Positions 12,405 to 23,705 of a DNA stretch of 64,000 nt are shown here, piece by piece. Numbering within the stretch: the stretch's first letter is position 1; every line of letters starts with the position of its first letter. The stretch comes from Stenogyne calaminthoides (Eukaryota > Streptophyta > Magnoliopsida > Lamiales > Lamiaceae). Made by a program: the position numbers and the translations under genes. The DNA lies in assembly GCA_037126765.1 (NCBI GenBank), contig JBBCBC010000001.1, positions 28,256,804 to 28,320,803 of the forward strand. The letters are read 5' to 3'. Below the pieces are notes generated by a model, which saw only the letters and a program-made list of their open reading frames with translations, searched no databases and had not been told where the DNA came from.

Positions 12405-12575
12405 ACCCTTTTAGTAATATAAATCATTCGTGTTATACGTTCGCTTATCACTACTCTATACTATACTATGAAGGTAATATAAGTCACATGTATATTCACT
12501 TTTATGAGATGTATATGATTTTTATAGTAAAAACACACTTATTAAAATATAAGGGGGAACCTAACCAGGTTTAAC
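12405..12575 (-). repeat. Repeat-rich MITE, family P, partial copy
   Basis: TTTTAGTAATATAAATCATT, then TATCACTACTCTATACTATA, then CACTTTTATGAGATG, then TATAGTAAAAACACACTT follow the same order as the copy at 21660-22265, in the same orientation (opposite to 5356-5590). Both ends are worn. Confidence 0.5.
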
Positions 12576-13629
12576 CGTAAAAACTGTCGCTGTATTATAT
12601 ACCTTTTAAGACAACTTTTTTATGAAATTAAGTAATAATGTTCAGTAAAACTGGGGATACAGTTATTTGATATTTTCCGAATTTTACCTATATATATGAC
12701 TATATACAAAATTTAATTCCCATTTATTTATTCTATTTCTTCCAGATATTATACAAGAGAGTAGGACAAGTTTTTATCTGTATTCATTTTTTGCCCATGT
12801 GATTGTGAGCTATATTGCTAGTCCTGAAACGCGTGCTTGCGATATACTACAAAAACTCGGAATATATATATGCTACATATACATATTGATCCCATTATCA
12901 TGGACCACGTTTTTAAGAGTATTGTTAATTTGGTTCACTTTCTTTCTTGATATTAATGCACCAAACCCTGGACCCTGTGAATCATCCCTTTCTCTCGCCA
13001 TTTCTTCTTTGGCGTTTTCCACCACACTATTATACATTCATTCCTACATTTATTGTTCATTTTGTGAAAGGTAGCTATACATACATACATAAAAATAAAT
13101 AATAAATACGTACGAATAAAAACAAAATTATAATTCGAGAGTTAGGTATTTCGAATTCTTTCAATCATTATATGTCCACCTATACTAGCAATTGCAAAAG
13201 AATTTAGACTGACATAATATTTTTTTAAAATAATAGTAATAAATTTAAAAGGGACTGACAATGGCATCAAAATGAGATGGAAATTATAGGGAAATGGGAG
13301 GTGGAAAAAGGAGGGGTTTGGAAAAAGGTAAATAAAAGAATGATAAGTTAAGGGAAAAGGCTGGCAAGAAGCTAGAAGCTACAAGTTACCTTTTCTTGAG
13401 TAGCAATATGCATAGCATGCATGGCTAAGATGGTGATAAATTTCTTAAATTTTTGAACCCTTTAATTACATTGCTACCTACTCATCACTGCCACCTTCAC
13501 CTATCTTTTCTTGTGTAAAATGTTCAAGACATTTAATTTTAAATTGTTTATACATGACCTTAATGATTAACAAACTTATTGTATATATATTATTTAATTT
13601 GGGGAGTGTATGAGTATACACTAATTATG
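12576..13629. other. No gene recognised; possible conserved noncoding segment
   Basis: A 91-codon plus-strand open frame at 12799-13074 has no family I know and is probably chance. Bases about 13255-13450 are purine-rich and mixed (AGCTAGAAGCTACAAGTTACC; GCATAGCATGCATGG with an RY-like CATGCATG core), more like regulatory DNA than a worn repeat. Confidence 0.35.
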
Positions 13630-14015
13630 TGCATTTGTTGGGGCACAACTAATAATATTGTTTAATAGAAATAAGTAATATGTATTGTTTAGTAAATAAA
13701 AAGCCTTATAATATTGATCATGTAATAGTGTTCAGTGAAAATGGGAAATATTGATCACTAAAAAAATTAATATTTTATTAAGTAAAAACAATATTTTCAG
13801 CAGTTATACATTGTTGTATGAGTAACATATATATATAATTGTGTGCGCTGGTGCACTATTAATATTGTTCAATATAAATAATATCAGATCGAGTAATATT
13901 GTTAGATGAAAATAAAGAATATTGTTCACTTAAAAAACCTAATATTGTTTAATGTAAAAGTTAAATTAATACTATTAAGTGAAAATAACTAATACCATTA
14001 TAAAGAACACACTAG
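13630..14015 (+). repeat. Second cluster of family-Q motifs
   Basis: The AATATTGTTTAGTGAAAAT-like unit recurs about nine times, as at 11870-12310, mixed with GTGCACTA fragments reminiscent of family R. Confidence 0.55.
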
Positions 14016-14828
14016 GTGCACGGTGGTATATACAAGAAGAGGCACCCATCTTTTCTTGTGTAAAATCTCAACTCATAAGATGGAAATTATAATTTGAATA
14101 CATTGACACTTTAACAAACTTATTATATATCTACATATATATATTATTTGGGAGAATATATATTATTGTATGAGTAAACATTTTATTTTTTTTACGCATC
14201 GTCTCTCATATGAGTTGTTATCATACAAGAATTTGCATTATTGCACATATATATAAATAGTAGGTTGTGCTTGATGGTGAATAAAGGAACAATTAATAGA
14301 GAGATATATGTATGTATAAGTGTGTTTTTTTTTTGGAGGAAAGATGCAAGTATAGTAGCAGGCAGCAGATCCCATAAATCAAAAGAAAGGAGCTGGGTGG
14401 GGGCAGGAGGAGCAATAATAACGAATTGTATTATGAAAGCAACGCATCATCCCCGGTTTCAGCCCAACCTTCTATAACAGCCGTAAAGATCACTTATTCA
14501 TTTCTCAAGCAACCATATATCATCCAACTACTTTTAAATTCATAATAATACATTTATTTTAAATACTAGATATATAAAATCCTACCTGAAATTAATACTC
14601 AATTTCGTTTTCTAATGCTCTCAATTATTTTGTCTCATAACAACCCTTTTGTAAATTCGATTGGCTTCTTCAATTTATATGATCAATTCTATTAAATGCA
14701 TGCGTATCTAAACCAATAAAATTCACTCATACAGTATTTTTATATTTGTTAGGATTAAATGATCGACTTATATAAAGGAATTTGCCGACACATTTTTTTT
14801 AGCAAAGTCGAAAATATAATTAATCATA
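14016..14828. other. No gene recognised; possible conserved noncoding segment
   Basis: Bases about 14335-14480 differ in composition from the spacer (CAGGCAGCAGATCCCATAAA, GAGCTGGGTGGGGGCAGGAG, CATCCCCGGTTTCAGCCCAA). The overlapping 78-codon frame has no recognisable domain. Possibly regulatory DNA of a neighbouring gene. Confidence 0.3.
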
Positions 14829-15235
14829 CACTATAAGAAAATAAATAATTATCTATGAAATTTTTCAATAAAAAATAACATTGATCCTTAAACAGTGAGA
14901 ATTGTCTACGAATTTTTAGAATTTTAGTAAACATACAAATTACCATGAACAAACTGCCTACATATTTATAATTTTCGTAGTCAAACAAATTACCTACATA
15001 AATAATTCTCTAGACAATGTACATTTTCATAGATAATTATATTTATAGTTAAAAATTGACATATAAATAAATTTACCTATAAATTAAATTTTCATAGGCA
15101 AATTTATCAATGAATAATAATGTCTATATGATTAGAAAATTTTGTAGGCAAATCGTGTGCAATCCAATTACTATTCAAGGATGAAACTATATTTCGTTGA
15201 AAATCCCATATGCATAATAAAATATTCCGTAGATA
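14829..15235 (+). mobile_element. CACTA (En/Spm-type) element terminus, truncated
   Basis: Begins CACTATAAGAAAATAAATAA, the CACTA-superfamily terminal consensus, followed by the expected subterminal repeats: CTATGAAATTTTT, GTCTACGAATTTTTA, TAATTTTCGTAGTC, AATTTTCATAGGCAAATTT and AAATTTTGTAGGCAAAT recur in both orientations over 400 bp. The matching end (TTTTCTTGTAGTG type) is not found nearby and no transposase is present, so this is a remnant. Confidence 0.6.
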
Positions 15236-16091
15236 ATTTTTTTTATAAAATAATGTATAAAATAATAATATGGAGTAACATCAACTGATCTAGCACAACA
15301 TATTTGTGTGTTGCAGAGAACAATTTGTTTATGTTGATATTAGGCTTCGTGAGAACCCACAATTTAACACAATATCAAAACCGATATCATGTATACAAAT
15401 TGTTGGTCTAAACTAATGGCAAAAAGGTTTAAAGAGGGGTGTAATAAGAAATGAGATCATTTATTTTATAATTGGCGTTCAACTTTATATTTCATAATAT
15501 GGATAAATGACACGTGGAATAATAAAAAATATTCAATGAACCATCATACCCTGGATCCATGTGTTAAAAATTCAAAAGGATAAAACACCAATGAAATACA
15601 AAAAGTGAAACAAGAGAATTGAACCGGTGTAATAATTATTTTCGAATTTAAAAACATTTTGTGACCATCTTTCATCATTAATTGCTTAGCCACTCAACAG
15701 TCAATCCTAGGTCTTGAATTACTAATAATTTTAAAAACAATTGTTTTCCCTGCAGACTTCCCCACATTTATATAATGAGTCACACTTGCATAACACGGTC
15801 TCAAAGTGAGATGAGATATAAGTTGGGCATTGACGCTTTAACATTTTGAAAATGATGAGTGTGTTTTGTGTCTAGTAACACGATTCAATAATTTGTTAAA
15901 GTGATTGACTTTTTTAAAAAGAAATACTGCAGTATTAGTAACATAAAATTCAAAATGTGTTCTACTACATTTAAATTGCAGATTATATGTCTTGTTTTTT
16001 ATTATTGAAGTGGATTATACAACTTCAAAATGGTTTCAAAAGGACATGCAATTAGAATCAAATTAGTAGTGAAGTATTCGTTACAAAGTAG
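15236..16091. other. No gene seen
   Basis: AT-rich spacer up to the copia LTR. No supported exon or repeat boundary. Confidence 0.5.
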
Positions 16092-16365
16092 TGTTATGAA
16101 ATAAATCATATATTGAATGTCCTTTGAAGTTACGAGCAAGACAAATGGAGTTACAAGAAAATTACAAGAAATTTTTTATTGTCCTATCAATTCATATTTA
16201 TGTATTCATCCATGAGGTTCCCTATAAATAGGTGGTATGTCACCTTCATTTGTACACAACACACAACTAAAAAATAGTGAAAATATCCTGGCTTGGTCGC
16301 CCCCAGACGTAGTCATTCTTGACGAACTGGGTAAACAAATTGTGTTCTTCATTTATTTTATAACA
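16092..16365 (+). repeat. 5' LTR of the copia element
   Basis: 274 bp, TG...CA ends, with a promoter-like TATA box CCCTATAAATAGG at about 16220. The sequence just after it (CGTTATCAACACGATTG) would be the primer-binding site; it is not the usual TGGTATCAGAGC type. Confidence 0.9.
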
Positions 16366-19300
16366 CGTTATCAACACGATTGTTCTACCAATTAGTTTCA
16401 GAATTTCGAAGTCTCCCTTTTTCGAATTTCTACGCCTTAATCGGTAAGTTTTTATACTCACTACATTACATTATTTTTGTTCCTTATGAAATTCGTAAGT
16501 ATAAATTTATGGTGTTGATTGTTTAGAGAATTTTTATTTGGGGTTTGATATTCTTATGCTTCTTTGTTTAAATTGTGAAAGTTTTAACTAAGTAGAAGAA
16601 ATATATGATTTTGTGTAATATGTTGCTTTAAAGAAAATTCATTGACATGATTTTGTAGATTCAAGTAAACTGAATTTCAATATTTTGTCATACGATGTGA
16701 TTGATGTGTTGAAAAAAATATTCAAGTTGAATATCTTTCTTAATTGGTTTCAATGATTCATGGATTATGAGCTTCAATGAAGATCCTTCTTAAATATGTT
16801 CATTGGTGCTAAATAACTGATTTATTAGTCAGTGACTGAGAATTTGTATCTTATACATGTTTAGCATGTTTGGACAATTTATGTTTTTGTATGGATCTCA
16901 ATAATGCAATCATTGTGATTACTTACTTATTTATATGTATTTGTACTCATATAATCTTTAAGTATTGAACCCCTTACATTTGAACAATTTTCATGTATGA
17001 ATATGATACTTTATGCTTTGTTGTTAATTTGTTATACTAGTTTGGCTAAATTCTGAAACTTGATGATAATCGTGGTTTTTTAAAATAGTATTTATGTGTT
17101 GTCAATTCTATTAAATTGGTGACAAAAATTGGTATTTGACTATTATTTTTCTGTTTTTATTTAATGATATGATAATTCTATGAGTTGGATTAATTTAGCG
17201 GATGATTATCAATATTATTTTATGTTGCATTTCATTGGAAATATTGATTTTATATAAAGCCCATAAGTATTGTTATAAATTCGAGATATGCATCTGAACA
17301 CCAAATATATTGAAATGATTGTTTGAATTTACTCAAAGAACATACAAGATTGATTTTTTATTCTGATGTCTTGGATGATTATTTTGGTCTTAAGCAACTG
17401 TTGGAAAAAGTTTTATATATATTACTAAGAACAATTAATCAAAGTTGTCATTATTGATAATAACTTTTGATTTGGGCTTTCGAAATTGAGATTCATCATG
17501 AAGCTATGGGTCTTGGAAATACTATTGTTGATAATAATATATTATCAAATCAAGACCGTGTTAAAATCAATAATTTCTTTTCTCATCATATGGGTGAAAG
17601 ATTAAAATTAAATATTTGAAAATGAAATATCCACTTCGTGTTGTGGATGGATTTAAAAGAAAGATACGACCACCTGAAGATAGTCGTCCTTCTAAAAGCC
17701 CGGTATAATTAATTTCACCCACGTCTATAAGATTTTAATTTTTTTTTAAATATAATTCAATTGTGTTCATAATTACTTCTCAATTGTATGTGGTTAAAAC
17801 CCAAATTATGATGATATGCTTGAGAAGACATTCTCTACTCGAATATGCTCCTGCAGTAGCAATATCAAAAAAAATATAAAATTGAAGAAATATTATGAAT
17901 TAATTGCTTGTAAATGTTGGCCAAATAAAATAATGAATTATTGTTGAATATTATGAGTCCCGACCTACTAGTTCTAGTCCATTCTCTGAAGTGAATGCGA
18001 CTCATCTCAAAATTATGGATGTGGTTGAGGGTGGATGCGGTCGTGATAGATATACTCCACATAATTATATAAACCACAATGGAGATAAAAAAAAAAATTA
18101 TCTCCCAGAAGAGGGACAATGGAGAAAATAAAAAGTATGTGGATAAATGTTATCGTTTTGGCATTGAAGGTCATTGACCCATTATCTATCAAATAACAAA
18201 TCATCTTGTAAAATAGTGTCAAGCATCCTTGAAAATGAAGGATGAAAATGTTGAAACAAATTGATGAGAAAAATGTTTATAATGGTGATGATAAAATTCC
18301 ATTCTTCCTGAAGAAGTAATGAACGTCAAATATTGTGATTAAATTATGATGGTGATGTTTTGATAGTGCTATACACACACTATACTTAACAACAAAAAAT
18401 ACTTTTCTCATTTGGAAGAGGGGTAGACTAATATTAATACTTAAGTGGTTGTGCAAACTTGATTGATGACTCCGGAAGAGCCATTGTATTTTTCCTTAAA
18501 GGAATTAAATTCATTTTAAATAGTGCACTACTATCTCCCATGCCTCGAGAAATTTGTTTAAAGATATCCGGAGGAATGAGTATTATATCGAGACTCTAAA
18601 ATACATAATACTTATTGATTAAAAAAAATCAATTCTGAAAAAAGTGTGTTTTGATCTATACATATATAAATACAGTTGAAATTCATCACCTAGTAGACTT
18701 CTAGTCTACTAATCACTAATTCTAAAGATTTTAATCACTCTAGAAGAGTTATTAAACTACATATTCTTCCAGAATATATGTTCAGATTGAGATTAATATC
18801 CTTGAAGGACATCCAATTTAAACAATTGACTCAATGAATGTCATGAATATACTCCCCTTTACAACTAGTGTGTGGAAAATAACCAATTGTTTCCCATCTG
18901 CGAATTTTCAGTTGTGCAGTACATGTATCACCACCATAACGAACCTAACAACCCAGATTAACTAACTGCACATTTAATGAAAATTATTTCCAGGCATTAG
19001 GGGGGGATAAGAATCCAAAACTAAATGAATGCCGAGAAATTTCCCTGAAGGAAAAAGATCTTCATTACTTAGACCCACACACTAGTGAAACTGGCTATAA
19101 GTTCAAATGACAATTAACTTGCAATTAGCAAGTTTCTGCCAGATGTATTTACTAAAGGAATGACTAAATCATGCCAGATGTATTTACTAAAGGAATGACT
19201 AAATCACAAATGTTTGATATATATGATTTACAAAGTATAGAGGTTCCAACGAAATTGGATATATATGTTAATACGCCTACACGCTAGAAGCGTGAAGGGC

Positions 19301-20817
19301 CTCTTAACAAAAAAAAAATAATTTGTGTTAAACTAAAGCTAGCTAAAGTATTCAGTCGTCCACAAATTTTTTTGAAGAGATTCGTCCTGACGATGAAAAT
19401 CCTAGTAACAATGTACGTGCAAAAAATAATCAAAATACTAGGATTGTGGAACAATCAGATCAAAATGTTTTGGGAAATGATGAGGATCTGGTTTATATGA
19501 ATTTTACAAATACAAGAGAAGTATCAATGTTGTCGACAACATATTCACCTCCACAATTACTATTACAAATAAAAATCTGGATCAAATACCTAAGTCAATA
19601 ATTGAGTGCCTGAAGCGCTCTAACTGGGTAAAAAAAGAAGAAGAAGTAATTGTGGTCGAGCTAGACTCGCTAAATAAAAGAAAAATTATATATATATATA
19701 TATACTCGGAAGTATGTATTTGTACAAAAACGAAATAAGAATAATGAGGTGGTGAAATACAAAACGAGATTAGTAGTTCAAGAGTTTTCGCAGAGACTTA
19801 ATATCAATTTATTCTCTTATTATGTATGGAATAACGTTCCGCCACTTAATATCTCTGGCAACAAATATGAATTGAAAAGGACAGTTATTGGACGTTGTAT
19901 CTTCATATTGGTCAATGGATGTCAATATTTATATAAAAGTCCTTGAATGATTTTGCATGCCCGAAGCATGTAAATTAAATCCAAAAGAAATTTATTCTTT
20001 CAAATCACAAATGTCCTTGTATAGGCTCAAACAATTTGGACGTATGTGACAGCCTAGTTAAAGAAGGCTATATCATTGACCCAAATAAGTCCATATATTT
20101 TTATAAAGAAAAATAAGTCAAATTTTGTGGTCATTGCAGTATATGTTGATGATCTCAATTTTGATTGGAACTCCCGAAGAGATCCAAGATAAATTTACAT
20201 AAAGAAACAATTTGAGATCAAAGATTTTGCAATTATTAAGATTTTGGACATCTAGAATACGAAATATTTGTCCATCAATCTGCGTATACCCAGAACATAT
20301 TAAAATAACTTTAAATGAAAAATGCACATCCATTGGTCTTCCGGATGTTTGATCCTAATAAAGATCCTTTTAGATCGTGAAAGAAAAGTGAAGATATACT
20401 TGGTCCCGAAGTATCATATCTCAGTATAATTGGTGTATTAATATATCTTGCTAATTATATGATATTTGATCATGAAGTACCATATTCAGTATAATTTGTG
20501 GATTAATATATCTTGCTAATTGTACAAAATGAAATATATTTCATTGATATTTCACGGTGAAATTGATGTGCAATAGATTTGATCAAGTGAAAAGTAAGCA
20601 TATTTACTTATTAAGGCATAACCGATTGCAACATTTGAGAATTTATAAACCATATTGGAATACGTCGATTAAAAAATCTCAAATGATGTTTAATTCAGTG
20701 GGAGAATTAATACACTAAGTAACATGTACTCTTCTCCCTTCATTAGGTTTTTGTCCCACTGGATTTTTCCCAATAAAATTTTTAACGAGGCATAATGACG
20801 GACATTCAAAGGGGGAG
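16366..20817 (+). pseudogene. Decayed copia gag-pol
   Basis: Recognisable patches, in order: gag zinc knuckle at 18142-18177 (DKCYRFGIEGH, second Cys changed to Phe and third lost); integrase C-terminal region about 19100-19290; reverse transcriptase start at 19749-19800 (KTRLVVQEFSQRLNIN); the polymerase metal-binding YVDD at 20142-20153, followed by L; and the post-RNase H stretch near 20735-20800. A perfect 35-bp tandem duplication (19137-19171/19172-19206) adds a frame shift. No stretch longer than about 65 codons remains open. Confidence 0.75.
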
Positions 20818-21091
20818 TGTTATGAAATAAATCATATATTGAATGTCCTTTGAAGTTACAAGCAAGACAAATGGAGTTACAAGCAAATTACAAGAAATTT
20901 TTTATTGTCCTATTAATTCATATTTATGTATTCATCCATGAGGTTCCCTATAAATAGGTGGTATGTCACCTTCATTTGTACACAACACACAACTAAAAAA
21001 TAGTGAAAATATCCTGGCTTGGTCGCCCCCAAACGTAGTCATTCTTGACGAACTGGGTAAACAAATTGCGTTCTTCATTTATTTTATAACA
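20818..21091 (+). repeat. 3' LTR of the copia element
   Basis: Same 274 bp as the 5' LTR apart from five substitutions; preceded by the polypurine tract ending at 20817. Confidence 0.9.
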
Positions 21092-21427
21092 TGAACAATA
21101 TATTTGTGCAATAATTGTGTCAAGGAGGATTGTATCCCATCTCATGTATAAGACCGTCTCATATGAGCTTTTATCTTATATAATTAGTCTGAAAACTCTT
21201 TTTTACTTGTCAGTTCAATTCCCTGAATGAAAACATCCTGTATTTGTTTTTTAGCGCAAAACATCCTGTATTTAACATCATCAAATTTATATGATAATAA
21301 TTCCCTAACACAATTTAATCAATTATCAAGTTTAAACTTAACTTTTTTATGAAATATTAAAAGAAAAAAAACTAAAAGGATTGATGAATAGCCAAGGTGG
21401 TTTCGATTGTTAATTAATTGAGTGAGT

Positions 21428-21640
21428 CTCATGTGCATTTAGGTGCACCGTGCACTCATTTAAAAAGTACAATTTATTATATTGAAAGATGTAATTTATT
21501 TACATTGAATTGTAAAATTATTTTTTCATATTAATAGTTGCACATTTCAATGTAAACAAATTATATATTTCAATATAATAAATTACATATTTTTAAAATA
21601 TACTATGAATGCACGGTGAACTTGATGCATACAAAGTTAG
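21428..21640. mobile_element. Palindromic MITE, family R
   Basis: Starts CATGTGCATTTAGGTGCACC and ends TGCACGGTGAACTTGATGCA with complementary AT-rich arms. Lies just left of a family-P copy. Confidence 0.6.
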
Positions 21641-21659
21641 TCTAATTAGTTTAACGTCG

Positions 21660-22265
21660 AAGAGTTGGTATGCCGTGAAACTGATTTTTTTTTTTGCAGA
21701 CATGATCTGTAATATAAGTCACACTCTTTAGTAATATAAGTTACACCCTTCACTTATCACTACGATACTCTCTGCTATAATATAAGTCACACCCTTCACT
21801 TTTATGAGTAATACCCTTTATAGTAAAAAATCACACTCTTTATAGTAAAAAGTCATATTCTTTGGTAATATAAGTGCTTGTTTGCAAGCATTAGTTCCAC
21901 TAAAAAAGTGCTACTAAGTAATTTTTGTAGCAAAATTAAAAATGAGGAGTGTTTTAAAATAAAGCGATTTTAAGAAGTGATTAAAAAGGAATGTGTTTGC
22001 AAAAGAATCACTTAATTTAAAAAAGTAGCTTTGAAAAGGAATATATTTTGCCCAGGAGTGTGTGAGAAGTGCTTAAGAAGAAGCTAGAAGTAGGAAATTA
22101 TTGCTTGACCAAATTAGATTTTAAGCACTTAAATAAGTGGTTGCAAACATGTTTTAAGTGATTTTTTTTCAAAAAAAAAAAAGTGTTTTTACTTTTACTA
22201 CAGTGCTTGCAAACAGGCACTAAGTCACACTCATTAACTAATTTCACCGTGAAACTTGTTCACCC
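21660..22265 (-). repeat. Repeat-rich MITE, family P, interrupted by another MITE
   Basis: Ends GCCGTGAAACTGATTT on the left and CACCGTGAAACTTGTTCACC on the right, with AATATAAGTCACACTCTTTA-like units between them. These are the reverse complement of the 5356-5590 copy. The repeat is split by a 347-bp insertion at 21874-22220, so it is the older element. Confidence 0.65.
21874..22220. mobile_element. PIF/Harbinger-type (Tourist-like) MITE nested in family P
   Basis: Ends GTGCTTGTTTGCAAGCA and TGCTTGCAAACAGGCAC are inverted complements, with TAA on each side (21871-21873, 22221-22223). A 3-bp TAA duplication with a G(T/G)GCCTGTTTGC-like end fits PIF/Harbinger MITEs. Removing it restores a continuous ATATAAGTCACAC family-P unit, confirming an insertion. 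No coding sequence. Confidence 0.8.
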
Positions 22266-23705
22266 TATACTTTGTCAACGTGGAAATATGAGTGAATAGG
22301 AATTGTGTATATCTTTTGAGCCTTGTGGACCGAACTAGTAGCTAGCACACGCCACTATTTAGGCACATTCAATTTGCTCTTGACTACAAATTTCCCTCCT
22401 TTAATTAGCTTCAATTAGATATGACAATTCAATTTTTTCCTGTCTTAAAAAAAAAAATAGATATGACAAGTAATGTTCATTTTTTATAAATCACTAACAT
22501 TTTGACAATCGGTTATAATCCCAAATTAATCAGTCCTAAAGCTGGATGCCGAGTTATAAAAAAAAACGCAACCTATTTATTTTTGGGTTGCAAGCTCAGG
22601 CGGACTAGCTTATTTTTTTTATTTGAAATATGAAATTTGGAAACCACCAACATATTAAATTTATCAAAATCAAATATAATTAAACAATTTATCTTGGTGA
22701 CTATTAGTATAAAAAAATAATATACATATATATAACATTCATTAATCACAAAACGAACTGAAGTCCATCATTCATCGACCCTAATAATTCACAAACATAA
22801 TTTTCTGAAAATTGAATTCATCATTCATAGATATAAAATGTACATAATATCCCAAAATAATATTATAACTGTTAAAATAAATATATAGTAAATCTAAAAA
22901 ATGCAAGGCGGACCGACCTGACGAAGCCCGCAGCCAAAGGGGCCAATCTATTTGAACACGTCAGACTAATTTTTTACTTTACTCAATTCAAAGTTGCTAA
23001 ACCCATTTTAAGAGATGTATTGAATAGTGTTATCTGTCTCCACCGAAATAGGGAGGGGAAGAAATTGATCCATGGATTGATTGATAGTCCCAATTAAAGG
23101 CCGGCCCACTGAATTTAATGGTGCAGTACAAAGTGGTGATTGTGCCAACATACCACCCAGATGCACTTGTCCCCACTATTCACCCTTCTGCCACATCTCC
23201 CCCTTTTCACTTTTCACTTTTTTTATTTTTGGTTTAATTTTTAAGAGATAAACTGTGAGAATCATTCACTAATTCTAATTGACTTTTATTTTATTTTTTA
23301 AAGAGGCGAGAAACTCCTTCCACTCGTACTGTGGACTTCTTCTCTGTTGGACAAATTGTAAATCGAATTATGTGCTTAAGTAGTAGACATTTATGAGAGA
23401 GAACCAATAGAATTTAGTCCCCATGACAAATTCCCATAATATAGTTGTGTTATCGGGGGACTTCTCATCACAAGTCTTACAACTTAGTTATGATATGCCC
23501 TTAAAGGCTAATTGATTTTTTTCTTCCATCTGATAGGGACCTCGTTTGATTCGTATGAAGGAAATGGATTACTTATGATATGGTTGGCTAGGACTTAGGA
23601 TTGAGCTTAATTGTTTGAATCTAGACAAATGTTTGGGTTTCAGGTTGCACTTTTTTTTTTTTTTGTACTAATATTTGCATTTAGATTGAGAGATTAGGTG
23701 AGATG
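22266..23705. other. No gene recognised
   Basis: Mostly AT-rich. Bases about 22590-22950 start and end with GC-rich pieces (AGGCGGACTAGC; GGCGGACCGACCTGACG) that could be a worn element. Bases about 23085-23215 (GGCCGGCCCACTG; CACCCAGATGCACTTGTCCC) look like regulatory rather than repeat DNA. Confidence 0.35.

Larger units (their letters stand above)
16092..21091 (+). mobile_element. Ty1/copia LTR retrotransposon, LTRs near-identical, interior decayed
   Basis: Two 274-bp direct repeats (16092-16365, 20818-21091) both start TGTTATGAAATAAATC and end TTTATTTTATAACA; I count five differences. The interior keeps gag zinc-knuckle, integrase-tail, reverse transcriptase and YVDD traces in copia order, and a polypurine tract (CAAAGGGGGAG) just before the right LTR. 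The flanks (AAGTAG left, TGAACA right) show no 5-bp target duplication. The interior of about 4.45 kb has stops in every frame and probably deletions. Lineage not assigned. Confidence 0.9.

Noticed and set aside
12799..13074. A 91-codon plus-strand open frame in spacer
   Set aside because: Hydrophobic, AT-driven codons, no similarity to a known family and no splice or promoter context.
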